A stretch of 64,000 bases of DNA from NCBI GenBank assembly GCA_914767715.1, contig OU612067.1, positions 4,958,001 through 5,022,000 on the forward strand. The letters run 5' to 3'. The notes below the pieces were generated by a model that had not been told where the DNA came from, made no database searches, and saw nothing but the letters and a program-made list of their open reading frames with translations. The DNA is from Membranipora membranacea. Its lineage: Eukaryota > Bryozoa > Gymnolaemata > Cheilostomatida > Membraniporidae. How positions within the stretch are numbered: the first letter of the stretch is position 1; each line of letters starts with the position of its first letter. Of this stretch, positions 19,501 through 33,063 are shown piece after piece. Made by a program: the position numbers and the translations under genes.

Positions 19501-21360
19501 GAACATATTATGGAAAGAGGATGAACAGTAAAATATGTCAAATTTTAAAATGGTGGTTGAAAAGAACACAAGACAATTGTAGGAGTTGTGGGTACCAGAT
19601 CTTGAATAGTTTTAATGATAGTAATAAGCGTTTTTTGTGAGCAACTTTTAAAAATTACGATTCTATTGACCACTCCAGAGAAGCCTTTTATGATGAGATG
19701 CCATAAACTTGCCAACATTGAACTTTGACATGCTCGATCCCTCTCTGCAACCAATTTAGAAAATGCAATGTTTCAAGTCTTTTTGTTCAAGTTTGGCCCC
19801 AAGGTATATTTTGAGGCGGGCCATGGTGCAGAAGGATAGCTCACATTATTCAGTTGTAGATGAATTTATGAACTATAAATATTTTAACAATCAGAAATTT
19901 GCCATTATAAAACCACTATTGTGCTATTTTTTTTTTAACACTTTTATTGGCAGTCTATTGGTATATAGTCCCTATGTATAGCACAAAGGCCAATTTAAGC
20001 ACCTGTTTTTGAAAAGCATAAATATAGTCAGTGTGTATTCATAACACTTGTGGCAATTTTAGGGGCTTTCTCAAAATTGACCTTCTGAAAAAGTGGTAGG
20101 GCCATAGCCCCCTGGCCCAACCTTTGGATACACCCCTGTGATAGACCATGTCAATAATAAAAAGAATTGAGAGATAATGAACTTGGCCAGCATAACTGAT
20201 ACAAATTTATCCCCCTCTCAAACAGAAGCTCTGAGCTCTGAGCTACTATTCATGTCTTGTCAAGCTCTATTGGTAGGGGGGAAGGAGACAAATCCATCAA
20301 AGCTTGGCAAAACAGGCTACATAATTCATTATGTAAATTTATTGAGCTCATGTGGCTACTCACTCACAGCAAAATAATGTATAGACCAAAAATCTTGAGC
20401 CACATTTGTAGTTGACAAATATAATCACTTTGATTAAGATACTGCACTTACCACACTGTAGAAATCATCATACACATAACAAGAGCTCTCTTCCGCCTAA
20501 TGAACGCATCCAGGAATAGTCCATGCAGCCATCCTCCATTAAACACAACTAGAACTATAACCGGCGCAACATAGTCATATTTACCTCTAAAACAGTTAAT
20601 CAGTGTCTGCATACAATGATTGAAATTTATATAGGATATACTGAGACATTCCCTCTAAAACGAAACTCTGCATTAATATCAGCCAAACCGCAGGATTGAG
20701 CACAAGCATCAGAATCGTTCAAGCTTCAAGGAACAGAAATGAGCCCTATTCTAGAAAAAAGACACATCCTGGTTTTCATCTGGATCCCTTGAGTTGATGC
20801 ACAGTCTAGCATTAAACTATGAAAACCCAGCTCTTAAATCCAAATTCATGAAAATTATAGGCAGGTCTGTGTCGTGACCTTGAAGAGGTCACAACGGGTT
20901 TACCTACACTGATATATCTTATATCCTTTGGTTGATATATCGATCAGCTGTAAAAATACAATTCGAATAGCTATTTCCAACCGTATTGATCACTCAACAT
21001 TAAAACAAGATAGTAGCAGTTGTTAGCAAATGCAATAGTTACAGCACATTTGGTGAACATGTGTGGAAAGAATACACATACTTACCTGGTATCAATGATG
21101 CGTGGGAACCAGAAGACTAGTGCGATTCCGACAGACCAGAAACAAAGGTGACAGAGCAGTATCAACAATAGGGATATTCTTCGCTTCCCCACTGATCTGT
21201 ATTCAGTTTGGGGGTGACAAAACTCTGTTTGACAACAGCAGAAGGGTTGACTGTTCACCACTCTGGTAATGGCTTGACGAAAACTTCCTCGAGAGTCTCC
21301 AAAGCTGCGCTGTGAATTCCTTCGGTCAGTAAGTAACGACCTCCTCTCAGAGTCGGCCAT
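13552..21360 (-). CDS. SLC15 (POT family) transporter, copy 2, complete
   Basis: Tandem duplicate of the gene at 1-7756. Exons: 21086-21360, 20452-20586, 18953-19175, 17905-18085, 17462-17555, 16947-17124, 16362-16436, 14792-14975, 14413-14487, 13552-13793. They sum to 1662 nt, giving 553 residues in an unbroken frame, the normal size for a 12-TM POT carrier. The last exon supplies the end missing from copy 1: APRSLQGTSVGMYF, then two hydrophobic segments and a short tail after a KKFDLGL stretch. Protein differences from copy 1 are few: one in exon 1 (S to C in a Cys-rich patch), four in exon 6, four of 25 residues in exon 7. All donors and acceptors are intact, so the copy looks functional. 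TM1 also lacks ExxER, so transport mode and substrate cannot be assumed from the family. Confidence 0.85.
14990..16255. other. intron sequence specific to SLC15 copy 2
   Basis: Lies between exons 8 and 7 of copy 2 and has no counterpart in copy 1. I see short AT runs (15678-15693) and no coding similarity. Edges are near 14990 and 16255, where homology with copy 1 resumes. Confidence 0.5.
18550..18690 (-). mobile_element. MITE-like insertion, copy in SLC15 unit 2
   Basis: Same insertion as at 4955-5094, at the same position of the second SLC15 gene, with the same flanking CTTACCTGG direct repeats. It was carried along by the segmental duplication rather than inserted again. One visible change is in the left arm (TTCTGCATGG instead of TTCTGCTTGG). 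Confidence 0.6.
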
Positions 21361-23512
21361 GTTCTTAGAGTGATGATATAGGAGGAATAACCTGAAGCAG
21401 ATAGTTGGATATACAATGTTAGCTGATGACTAAGTAGTACTGTACCTCAATGTACAATGTACAATGTTCTAATCTAATCTAATCTAATTTGTGAATAGTA
21501 GTTACTTCCTGGTTCATGTTCAATCTGTAACGTAACGATAGTAGAGCGATAAGATATATAGCACAGTTAGACAACTTGACTTTTGGATCCAGCATAGCCC
21601 AGCCCTGTGATGTAGATAAACACATGGAAGGGACTAGACTAGTTCCCCAGCCCTGCACAGCAACCCTGATTCACTGTCAACCTCTTGGTTAGGAGTCATA
21701 AGAACCTGCTTGATCAATCAGACAGCAAAAAATCAAACCTTGAAGACCTCAGACAGTGCAATAATGTTTATAAAAACATTGTAGTTGGCAGCCGGGTGGG
21801 TTTGATGATAATTCCAGACCGTGTTAAAGAGATCAGTTTCGTTACAAGCATTTGCAGATATGGCATTTTCAATGATATTTGCCCTTTCGATTGATCTCTG
21901 CTACAACATTGACTAGCAATGTCACAAATGATAAGCGATTGATTGCAATGCAAATCAAGGTGACTGTTATGCATACAATAAATTAATATCTTACACAAAC
22001 AGAGAGCAACCGTTATCAGTATGCCAATTTGTTTACCTTGCAATCCCAAGAAAATAAAGCATGAAATTCAAATATCAACATGAAATCTAATCTTACATCT
22101 TAGTGGGAGGCAGAACTGAAACTTACCAGATGCGACTAACTTTGTTTTCTATGTGCAATATTGAGCAAAATAAATTCACAATGCCAAAACTGTTTCGACA
22201 CTGCGACGACGACAGAGCAATGGAAACACATATAGCTATTAGTTTCTTAATGTGTAACAATACTCTCTTACTCTATCAAATCATCAGCCTTTCTGTTTAT
22301 TCCAATTGATAATTACACACAGCTGCCTAACCTCCTAGTCATTGGGATGTGATAAGACTGACTAACCCATGTGAACCAGTGACTCTCTACTACTCTGTAA
22401 CAGTATGTGATGACCACCTTAGTTATATAAATAAATAATGAAGGAGGCAAAAGCTTAGGTAAGGTAAAGGTGGTCATATTTTCTTTGTCTGCAAGTTGAT
22501 TATCAAATTCTCTGTTACCTTATACATCATCCTTGGCAACCCTCAAAGAAGTGGAAGAAGAAAACATTCTTACCAAGAAATTAGGAACAAATATATATAT
22601 GCTGTTATTCTACCTATTCATGATTTTTACACTGTTAAAGGTGACAAATTCCTGAATCTTTCGTCATTGGTCATAAATTATGAATAAAAACTGTAAAAAC
22701 TCATTTGGACTTATCTTCTCATTGATGTTGAACAGATAACTCCAAACAATTAATATTCAAAACACGCTGCTTACTGTACAGCTAAGACAAAAATGGTAGT
22801 ATGAGGTTGTCAATGTTGAAAGGACATTATAGAATACATATTCATCATTGGCATCATGTTGGACATAGTTTGCATATATATTTGTACGTGAACTTCTAAT
22901 GAACTGTAAATGCTTTACTGATAAAGACATAGATGACCTGAGAATTGTATGGCATGGCAGACTAGTATTTTAGCAGTTTCCGCCAGGATAACTTTGCTCA
23001 ATACAAACAGTTTATCCACAGGCACATCGGATCCTTGCCAATTTAAAATACATAACTTTTGTCAAAAATAGGAATAGGTCCTATGGTGTTTTAAAAACAA
23101 GTTGATCGAGCTAGGTAATTACGTAGATAATAAATTATTACTCTTGATATTCTCCTCCAATTTTACATACAATGCAGGTATGAATAAACAATAGCTGGTT
23201 ATGCCTATTGTCAGTTCACTGACATTTCAATTTAGGTTTGTGACATTTGGTATGAAAATCCCTTAAAAATGAACACCTGCAGGCTTACTGAAGGTACATA
23301 AGAGAGCCCTGTAGCATATGGAAAGTTCAGAAGTCTGCGGGGAGTTCCTTAGATTGAGGGACACAGATGTTTACAAAGTACATTTCTTTTACAGTAACTT
23401 ATAAATTCTAGACTGTGAAGAAGGTAAATATCATAATTACCAGCGTTGGCAACAGTGCATGTATTTATTTGACTAGAGACACACATTACAGGAAAAGTCT
23501 AGTTCTGTATGG

Positions 23513-23590
23513 GCAATAGCCAGTTTTATGAAAAAATCTTAGTAGAGGGTTCGTTGGTGCAGCCCATGTTGCAATGTAAGACAAAGTTTA
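23513..23590. repeat. dispersed repeat shared with 56522-56595
   Basis: CAATAGCCAGTTTTATGAAA, then TCTTAGTAGAGGGTT and GGTGCAGCCCATG, occur in both places in the same orientation. Downstream here are related stretches ending in GTCTTACA (near 23645 and 23770). Family unknown. Confidence 0.7.
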
Positions 23591-24004
23591 GGTACTTTTG
23601 TCTGAACCTACACAGTAGTGCTGTATGACATGTTGTACAACTTGTCTTACAGCACTCAAGATCAATAAACTTTTAACGATAAAGGCTGTATAACAATGCT
23701 GTATTGTATCTAAGAACAATGCTTTAGAGGCCTTGAGCCCTGTAAGACCCGTCCTACAACATGTCTTACAACACCCGTTGCCAGCGACGATATTTAGTGC
23801 CCATTCAGAACTGCATAAATTTGTTGTGATGCAACAATCAACTGAACATAGGCTGCATTATCAGTACTCAATAATTACAAATGTAAGCCCTGATCAAAAG
23901 GGAAGACAACTTTTAGCTGGATGTTAGTTCATCAAGTGATCAATGGTGTGACATGGATCAGTTTCAGGCTATAACTGATTCGTTTGTTTTTGTCTATGCT
24001 GTAG

Positions 24005-24230
24005 GGATTAATTGACAACTGTTTCTCATGACCCTGTGCATTTTGTTTGACTAGCACAAAAAGACATGGTGAAATCACTGACCAGAGATAACTTCATGTT
24101 GTTTGAGTACCAGTTTTTGAAAGTGGATTCTTGCCTTTGATGTGTCGGCCATGATCTTGTGCTATTTGGTCAACTAGCACAAAAAGACTGTGAAATTATT
24201 TACAGGGATGGTTTTCTGTTATTTGGGTAC
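24005..24230. repeat. imperfect local duplication with ACTAGCACAAAAAGAC
   Basis: Two copies about 122 bp apart: CATGACCCTGTGCATTTTGT and CATGATCTTGTGCTATTTGG, each followed by CTAGCACAAAAAGAC, a GTGAAAT block, and TTTGAGTACCAGT or TTTGGGTACCAGT. Not recognised as a known element. Confidence 0.55.
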
Positions 24231-27200
24231 CAGTCAATAGAAGTGTCCTTTATCGTATGTTGTACATTTGAGGTCGAGTGGTCATTGAATTTTTATTGGT
24301 AATGGTAACCTAAATGTTGAAGAGCACATTTTTGCCTCATGATCACAGCTGCTTGAAATCCGGTTGGCTCGGGTATATGGCGTTGATGGAGTGCGATATC
24401 TAAGGTGCCAGCCTGCATGTTCCCAAATGCATACATAAATTTACAAAATGCTTAGAATGCTAACAAAACTCCAGGGTGCATATATGACATGAAATTGTAT
24501 CAATATTTTTTTCCCCTTCGTGCAAATTGTTTTTTTAGTTCGAGTAACTAGCCACTCCTCAGCAACAGTAGACTGTTGAAGACACAGCACTGATAATGCA
24601 AGCTAAATATATACAATGTCACTATCGCAATGGCAAAATTTAAAGCCTAGGAGCTGTTTCCTATCCTCTCGCAAATGGGCAGCAATTTCAGTTAAAATAA
24701 GGCTCTTGTCCCCAAACCTCCCTTTGACTATTTACATCACGGAGCCTGAAAATATTATGTTCTGTGCACTGACTCTTTACGAACGGACATCATCAGATAT
24801 ATTATCCGTTTCCGCTACTTATTCATAAAGGTTGTAAAAGTTGCTGTATTAATCCAATTGCAATCGTGCCTGTCTGATGTATTGGTGTGGCAACTCACCA
24901 TCAAATCACCAAATCAAATCTGGCCTTACATATTGTTATTATTTTTAAGTGCTATTCCATAGAAATGAAGATCTGAAGGGCGCTCCCTTAGGTGGCATCA
25001 TAGAGACTACACTATGAGCATACTGTATATATACTTATACTACACCAACATCAGCATCATTATCACCATTTGTTGCACAAATTGAGCATCTTTTTTACTA
25101 ATATATTACGAATGTCAACTTATATGTTTAACTGACAATAATTGCGTTTAATATAGGTTATGGTTTGATATTTTATGCGTAATGATGTACTCCTTCTAAA
25201 TTTGGATGTCATAAATAAATGTTAAATTTGAAAATTTTAATTATTTTAATTACAAACTCTCTTCCACCAGTTTATTTCACTAACACAAATAAATAAGTAC
25301 TCTCAAAATAAAAATGTTATTGGAAGAAAATGATGTATAAAAGAATCGAAGCGGGTATCTTTTGTCGTGTCAATCGTAATGTATAAACAGTCATATCAGT
25401 TACAAAATCATCTACAAAACAATATTATTGCATTCAATAACAAAAATTAAGCATTCTCTTTGAGATTTCAATAGCTTGTCATCATTTGGTAGAGAGTATG
25501 AGATCAAGAGAAACACATGCCTGGTGTAATCAGGTATCAAATGATTATCAGAGTTGTACCCTTTTGTTCTGGGTGAGGACAGCTCATTTCACCTCACAAC
25601 AGTCTCTTTGAAGAAAAGTTGCGATTTGGCTCATGTAAAACTTGACCAGATAAAGAGTCAATATTTCTGAATCCCAAACCAGAGTTTTAGGCTATTAATC
25701 AACAATGACAAGATTATCATGCAAATAAAGCGAAGTAAAAGCTAAACATAGGTTTTTGATTACCCTATTAGATAAACATGGGTTTGAAAAACCATAAATG
25801 AGTACAGCTAGCGGCTTGTGTTCAACAGGCAATTAGTGTTATATAAGTGTTCACAAAATGCATTGTGCTTACAGGTTTCTCTTGCAGGTAATTCTATGCT
25901 TCTTTAGCTAGACAAGATCGCGTTTCTAACTGCTTGGGTCGGGATGCAAACCACTACATACTGCCACTACCCCTACCCCTAGGCAAAAACTTTATAGGTA
26001 GAAATTTGATGTCCTTACCTTACCTTACCTTACCTAAAAGGAGGAGAATTAGCACAAAAGGATATGAGTTTCAAACGGAAATCCCTTTTGCCTGATACAC
26101 AGCCCCATAAAGTATCAATTTTGTTTAACATGACTAAAGTAGGCATTCGACTCCACTTGCCATGGACCTGTTTCTGAGCTGCAGTCCATCCTCATTTTCT
26201 AGCCCGAGTTGCCCCTTCATGAGAGAAAAAATTGTGGTCTTATTTTTTACTTTATTCCCGCTTGACCTGCTACATAATGTGATATTTTTCCCAACTCTTG
26301 GGCCAACACATCAAAGAATGGCCGCTCAGGGGATTTCGTAACAAAATGTCATGGTCAAAATGTAATTGGGACGCCAGTGACATTATGTCATTGCCATAAT
26401 GCCATGGCCGTAATGTCATAGGTGATAACTCCACTGCACACTTTAACAATTCAAACAAACCAGTTGTACAAAATTGTTTCAAGATACCAGTGGATATACT
26501 GCCGTATTGGACATACTACCATTTGGGACAACATACCATATCCCAAAATACCATTGCCTTAATGCCAAAATATGTAACCGAAGGAGATCAAGCCACGCTG
26601 TATTGTTTAAGTTAGTTATATTACAGCTGCTGCTACAGTTGCTCAGACAGAGTAGTAGGTGGTTCAGCCGGTTAGAGTCATCTTCTTCACTGTTCAAGTC
26701 TGAAAGTTTCTACGTTTGTTGAGCCCCATGTGTATTGAAGGCTAGAGTGTGCATAGCAGAAATTGCAGCCAAATATTGCGCTGGCATTTCTGTTGGATAT
26801 AGCAAATTGATTGATTCTCTAAATTTGACCGACCTTATGTCTCGTCTTGAAGGGTTTTGACTGGTCTTCACTGATGCTATTATTTGTGTCATGAAGGCTA
26901 GCATGAATGAACATAGTGTAGGAAAATTCTGTCCATGAGTTCATAAAAATACAATCTTTTTCAGCGCCAAGACACTGAAAAAGTGACAAATTTGATTAAA
27001 CCTACACAACATTATGCCTTTAAGCAGGGTGGTGTAGCTTATTTTTTCATTCAAAAACTGTTAAGTACCTGTGAATCTGTTTTTGTGTTACTCATACTGG
27101 GTTTGCCCCACACTCCAAGATCAAATTACCACATATATAGTACATTTTCTTCCTTTAGTTATACTGCTAGATTTTCGATATGTAATGCTTTTTTTGGTAC

Positions 27201-28254
27201 TAGTTAAAAACCATTTATCGTTAGTTAGATACACAAATATCATATTATTAGGGATAATTTTGATACTATGCCATTTATCTTACTTTTGATGGTTGATCAA
27301 TCAATTTATGTCATCCTTATCTTATGACGTTGTTTGCTTCCTAAACTGACAATTTAAAATTTAAGCAAACCTTTATGATATACAAAGATAGATGCCTTAT
27401 CAAAATTGTCCCACTGCCAATCTACCACAGGGACTACTGGTAAGGTGATGTGACCTTTGCGTCCGGGCTCATAGTGATCCAATAAACAGTGTGTGAAACT
27501 TTTCACAGGGAAGAACATTGTGTTATTGTTACTGCACGGAGATGACCATTTGTGAGATAAAAGATGCTTTTTAGGCTTGGTTACATGTTTGATCATTTAA
27601 ACAACGCACAAGAAAAGTATAGGCTATTTAGCCTGTTGTGTTGTGCAAGAATAATTCATAAAATAAATTACATCACTTAGATCTTGAGGTTTGAATTTTG
27701 AAAGGAAAAATATTTAAAACTCTAGATAACTTGTTTGGGAATCCAGATGTAAGAAGCTTGACCTGTAGGCAAATTAATGTCAAACTAACTCTGTAAATGT
27801 TATGCAAGGAAGATGATGTTGAAAATTTAACTCTTATAAAATGTTTTCTGATAAGATTAAGTAACTGGCTTTAATGTACATTTTAAGTTTTCTGCCAACC
27901 AAACTACAATCTCTTCAAGGTGTTCTTTAAGACAGACAATTCACAAAACCTCTTGTTTCACCTTTCACATCAAAGTTTTATTTGTTGCAATGAGTGAGAA
28001 ATTATAATATTTAAATCTTGAATATTTAAACAAAACAAAGGATTCTAGTTCTATATAAAACATGTATAGGGTAATATTGAAATTTCTATAAGAAAAAGTG
28101 TTATAATGGATAGTCTAATGTAAGTAAAAGACAAAGTAAAAGCTGAGCACATAATTAAGAAAATTGCAAGGGTTTGGATCAACGTAATATGTCAAGAGGG
28201 CGGAGGTCGTTACAGAGTGTCAATAAGGGGGCAAAGGTCACTTCAGGGTTTCAC

Positions 28255-29359
28255 TCAGAAGGTAGGACAATATGTCCTGAGCAGATTGGTGAAGTTTTGT
28301 ATCTTAGAGATTCCCCGATTAGTATTAGTATTAGTATTTCCAATGTAGAGTGTATCGTCAGAGGAAAGGAACACTCCAGCCACAGATAGAGGGGCCTCTT
28401 GATAAAAGGAAACTCCAGCTATGTCAAAATTACACTTTATTTCATTCGGGATATGAGTTGACAGGTCATATAATTTCAGCTCTATGATCTCGGTGTACGT
28501 CTTTTGGATTAAGAGCATGAGCTTAGTGGCTCCGTCTAAGAATATGAGATCATTAAACAGGATACTGCCGCTTAAATCTCCTGAAGGATTTATGCTATCG
28601 ATGAGCTCCACAGACGTGCTGCTGAGACTGTATGGGATACGCTGAAGTTTCTGTGGCCATTGATTAGTAGATGATCTATCAGCAAAGTAGAAGTCCCCTG
28701 AAACAGGATGTTGGGCCAAAGCAGTTATCACGCCTCTCCCAGTATATTCTGTCTGTACCGTTTTAGATGACACATTCAGACTCTTTATTTTACCATTGTC
28801 CTGGTCTGAGAACAGGTAGCGTCCTGGCTCTTTGTGATCACCAATGATGACTAATGGTTTATTCAGACCACTAGAATTGATATCCCCATCAACATCCGAT
28901 CCATTCGATGCTGCGACGAGATCAACAGCATCAGTTCCATCTCTACCTACCAATCTGCAGAATATGTAAGACATGTGATTATCGCAAGTATATGACAGAA
29001 TGTGCAACTTTTAGCATAGTACCGGTGGTTGCCATTGGGACATCCGCTACATGATAGAATCATTTTTAATAATTCCAGGAGATCCTCTAGATGCCATACT
29101 GTTTCAAGACCTAAGAAAGCAAGGACACTTTTTGACATTTTATATGAATAACTATAATTCTGGACACAAATTTTAGTCACTTTCAAATGCTGTAAACATT
29201 CAAGTACTGTCATTGATGCTTCCCGAAGCGAAGGATAATTATGAATGTACAAATAAACTCAACTGACTGCAGTCCTGGTGTTCTGCTAGATAAGTAGTGA
29301 CTACTACTAATACTGAATATTAATCACTTTATGGACATGTGTAGCAAAACCATTTCAAA

Positions 29360-29402
<43 letters not shown>

Positions 29403-32400
29403 CACCTATTATTTAACTGAGCAAAACGAAACTGAGTTGAGTTGCCATCTATACCGTACCTCAACACATGGTATCATTCAAAGACTGAGAATAGACAATC
29501 ATACTATTTTATTGAAATAAGTCAAACATTGAAATTTAGATTCCAAAAGGAAAAAGGTGATTTTAGTATATCTCACCTTATCTGGTTCCAGCTATCAGAA
29601 GCAGTTATCACTATTCTCTGGCTATCCATTTGTTCAAATCCAGTAATCACAGGGTTGCTGTTATTAAGTGGAGTTCTAAAAATAGACGATCCACTAACTA
29701 TAAATCACTTTATGAAACAAGGTCACGAACCTCTACATTGATTTGGAATGCATACATGTACGCCTACTTTTAAAACACCTATTAAGAGAGGATCAAATAA
29801 ATGAAAACAAGAAAATGAATGAACATTAGTTGTAAAATGCATTGTGGATTGTTGCACACAAACGATTCTACAAAATATGGTGATGGTGTTCATTTGTTCG
29901 TCAATTCTGTACCAGATTAACAACATCTAATACTATGGCAAGTACCCTGTCTGCCAAACAACATATACAGTGGCGTTGATCGTCACTTTCGGTTACAAAT
30001 GCGTGAAGCGCCCCATATTTTTTTCCCCTATAATATGTTACATTATAAGAAAGAAAAAAGAAAGCTTACCTTCCCAGTGTATATATAGTGTCTGTAGATA
30101 TATGTCCTGTCAAGTTGGCTATCGGGTTAAAGGAGTGTAACCCAGCAAAGTCAGAGAAGATGAGATTGCCTGGTATCGTCTTATCAGCAGCTATATGCAT
30201 CACATTTTTGTTAGCAGGAACTCCGATATCCTCAGAGAAAATCTGAGCATTGCTGCAAATCCAAATATTTAGAATTAAGATTACAAAAATGATGTCTTGA
30301 TACGATGATACAACGATGCAATGATGCAATGATGCAATGATACAATGATACGATGATAAAATGATACAATTATACAATGACATGATACAATGACATGAAA
30401 ATGCAATGTAATGACGCAATGTGTTGACGCAATGCCATGACATGACATAGTTCTTTCATTTTTTTCACGAACCTTGGGGCGTTTGTGTCTACAAAGGTCG
30501 CACAGCTAAGCTTTCTGCTTATATCAGCCACTCTGGTGATGCTGCCCTTTCGTCCAATGAACAAGTCTGTCCCGACAGTGAGCAGTGAGACACCCCCTAG
30601 TGAGTCCAAAGTGATGTTACAGCCTGTTTGAGTTTCCCCATGGTGTAGAACTCTTATCCTGGTTTCACCTTCCTCCATCACAGCTGCCACCAGGCCACCA
30701 TTGACTGGAATCAGATCACGGGAGACAAGCTCAGCAGGCCGGGTATAGCTCAGAACCTGCTCTACAACTTTCACTGTCTGACCATGTAGTTCTGATCTGT
30801 GTATTTTGTATACCTTACACTTTGAGGGTGCTGCCCATGTGTAGATGTATATGTCTTTAGTTGTTAAGTTTTGTGTCATACTGAGTATGGTGGCTGAATC
30901 TTCCTCAAACTTCAGATATGTCTCAACCACCTAGTAATGATATGAAATAATAAATAATGATGTGTAAATAATATATAACATATATATAATATGTTAAATG
31001 ATATAATTAGTAATCTTTCGTTTTCTCATAAAAAACTACTTTGAATAAATTGTTGATACTTTTCAATACTATATAAACAGTTGCTGCATTGTAGTATTCG
31101 GCTCACTAATCTGGTAGTTTTATAATTCATTCTGTTTAGGTGTACTTATAGTATCTATATGTTTGTATTTTAAATTTCATTATGATGATTACCTTTGTTT
31201 GGAGATTATAAGAGCGAACAACTCTGTTTCCTGAGTCTGCTATAAGAAGTATTTCTTCTCTTTGATCATAGAGACAGGCGAAGGGGTACCAAAGTCTATT
31301 CACACCTTCACCTCCATTCGAGTTACCGGCCTCTCCACATTGACCAATCAGAGGTTGAACCTCGTTTGTGACTCTGTTGAATGATCTGTAAGATAGAAAT
31401 ATTTAGTTAATTATGCTGTTCATTAGACGGGGACAATTGGCGTGATTACTGCCAGCATTGAGCTTACTGATGATTTGCCACCATCGTTTAAACAAAGCCA
31501 TCAAATGTTTGGTTATCTCAATGGATTAAACTTTTCTTGATATTCTTTACTATCCTGACGGGAGTAGTTAAAGTAAATGAGAAAGCGATCACAATTTGAT
31601 ACATCAGTTTTAAGCAAGAACAAGATGTAAAATATGGTCAATGGTAAAATTAATGATCAAAATAACATATAACAATGCTATATAGTCTGGAAATAATAGA
31701 ATTAGGTAACACCTTTATACCGCTCTCTAAGTGACACAAGCGTGACACTAACATGACACTTACATGACACTGACCTGTCACTCCATTTCACTTACCTTAC
31801 ACAGTGTCTATCTGATTCCACCACAAAGACCAAATCTCCAGACTGACTTATTCCTCTTATTTTTCTGAAAAGAAAAACCCCGATAAGCTGGTGTATATGT
31901 ATATGTATATAGATGCATATATGTATATAGATGTATATATTCCGTGACAAGCTTGTGTAGTATAAGAAAATTCATCGTTCAATTTTGATTTTGATTAATG
32001 GGATATGCCTGAATAAGTAAAGCTGTGATAGATCAACACTAATTCGATAACTTGTATTAAACTTTCACCCGAATTCTGAATGTTATCATGTCAGAATATT
32101 TAGGATTAAAACTTCTCGAGCCCACTTCCTGACTAGCCAATTCTACTTTATGATTGGTCGTTTGGAAAAAAGCCAATGCCAGGTCACTGAGAGCTCCTCA
32201 CGAGATTTAATTATGATAAAACTGAATTCATCAATAAGTACACTCAAGAAAGTCTCGGCTGACCTTGCCCTCTGCCTAACCCACCAGCCAATCAGAATCA
32301 ACTAACTTACACGAATTCCTCCCCCTGCCCGAGTCCTCCCAGGTTACTAGGTTCAAGTAGCAGGGTGTGAGTTCCATTTGATGTCTTAAGAGTGTCGTTA

Positions 32401-33008
32401 TCACTAAAGATAATGTATCCCGGTAAGAATTTGTCTGCTTCCATACGAAGGGCGTGCTCCGTGGTGTTGACAAATAAAGTGTCAATGTCTTGGGCTCTAC
32501 AATCATAGGAGTTCGTGATATGAGATGTGAATGCAGTAATAAGGATATTCAATATTTTTTTGTAGAAATTGAGCGAATTGTCAAAATCAAAAAATTATTT
32601 ATTCCCGATGCATAGTCTTTCCTTTAAGTGCTTTGTTTGTGATATAAGTTTGAAATACCGTTGAGCAGAGTTATATTGCTTACCTTACTGCCAGACAGAT
32701 TGATGAAAAAATAATCACCTTCAAAACCTGCAAAAAAAGGTGACATGTTTAATTTAAGATGGTTAGAAATTGGTTGATAGTTATCAAATACAAAGCTTAT
32801 TTATTGTACTGTTATGATGTATGAAGTTCTTGAATTACCGGAAAAAGCAGCAAATATTTGGAATGATTTTTGAACACAACCCTCATATGCTTACAATACA
32901 GGTTTGTAGGTGTGCAATCCATGCTTGTATTCATGAGTCAAGGTAATAATTTTGACAATAAGTAATACTATAACTTACCTTCATAGCTGTGTTTCTAACT
33001 CCTCTCAT
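28255..33008 (-). CDS. secreted NHL/YWTD-like beta-propeller protein, complete nine-exon gene
   Basis: Exons 32979-33008, 32684-32727, 32311-32496, 31796-31864, 31193-31385, 30473-30930, 30070-30252, 29577-29675, 28255-28954 have GT/AG ends and matching phases and total 1962 nt (653 residues). The N-terminus MRGVRNTAMK plus VLKVIIFSSICLAVR is a basic start and hydrophobic core, a good signal peptide, with likely cleavage before QDIDT. Blade-like repeats follow, for example GYIIFSDNDTLK, LVFVVESDRHCVR, ILLIADSGNRVVRSYNLQTK (the best NHL repeat), NLIFSDFAGLHSF, RYLFSDQDNGKIKSLN and FYFADRSS. No C-terminal membrane segment or catalytic domain is seen, so it is probably extracellular. Many NxS/T sites. 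Ligand unknown. It resembles NHL or LDL-receptor YWTD propellers, which cannot be separated by eye. Confidence 0.85.
29366..29400. repeat. (AT)n microsatellite
   Basis: About 17 AT units in the intron between exons 8 and 9 of the NHL gene. Confidence 0.9.
30285..30440. repeat. 8-bp minisatellite in an NHL gene intron
   Basis: Degenerate copies of AATGATRC (AATGATGC, AATGATAC, GATGATAA, AATTATAC), grading into ATGACRCA-type units. Lies in the intron between exons 6 and 7 and ends about 35 bp from the exon 6 donor. Confidence 0.8.
32125..32303 (-). mobile_element. diverged relative of the MITE-like element, next to a splice donor of the NHL gene
   Basis: Shares with 4955-5094 the blocks GCCAATGCCAGGTCA (GCCATTGCCAGGTCA there), GAGAGCTC, AAGAAAGT and CCACCAGCCAATCAGAA followed by TCAAC. 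It lies in the third intron of the NHL gene and ends within 10 bp of the exon 3 donor at 32311. Clear target site duplications are not visible here. Confidence 0.45.
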
Positions 33009-33054
33009 ACTGACACTGTCCTGGGATGTGTTGTCCTGTGTTGTCTCGGAGGCC

Positions 33055-33063
33055 CCTTTTATA
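33055..33063 (-). promoter_or_regulatory. TATA box of the NHL gene
   Basis: TATAAAAGG on the minus strand, in the context GGTATAAAAGGGGCC, 47 nt upstream of the ATG at 33008. The usual TATA-to-start spacing of about 30 would give a 5' UTR of only about 15-25 nt. The context up to the ATG has no other ATG. Confidence 0.7.

Larger units (their letters stand above)
21693..28250. other. gene-poor stretch
   Basis: From the edge of the segmental duplication to the NHL gene I find no exon I can assign. It holds a dispersed repeat (23513-23590), a local imperfect duplication (24005-24230), a short (CTTAC)n run at 26016-26035, an ATG/CCAT-rich degenerate stretch (26345-26580), and possibly a SINE head at 26651-26681. 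Open frames are short and have no recognisable motif. Confidence 0.5.
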
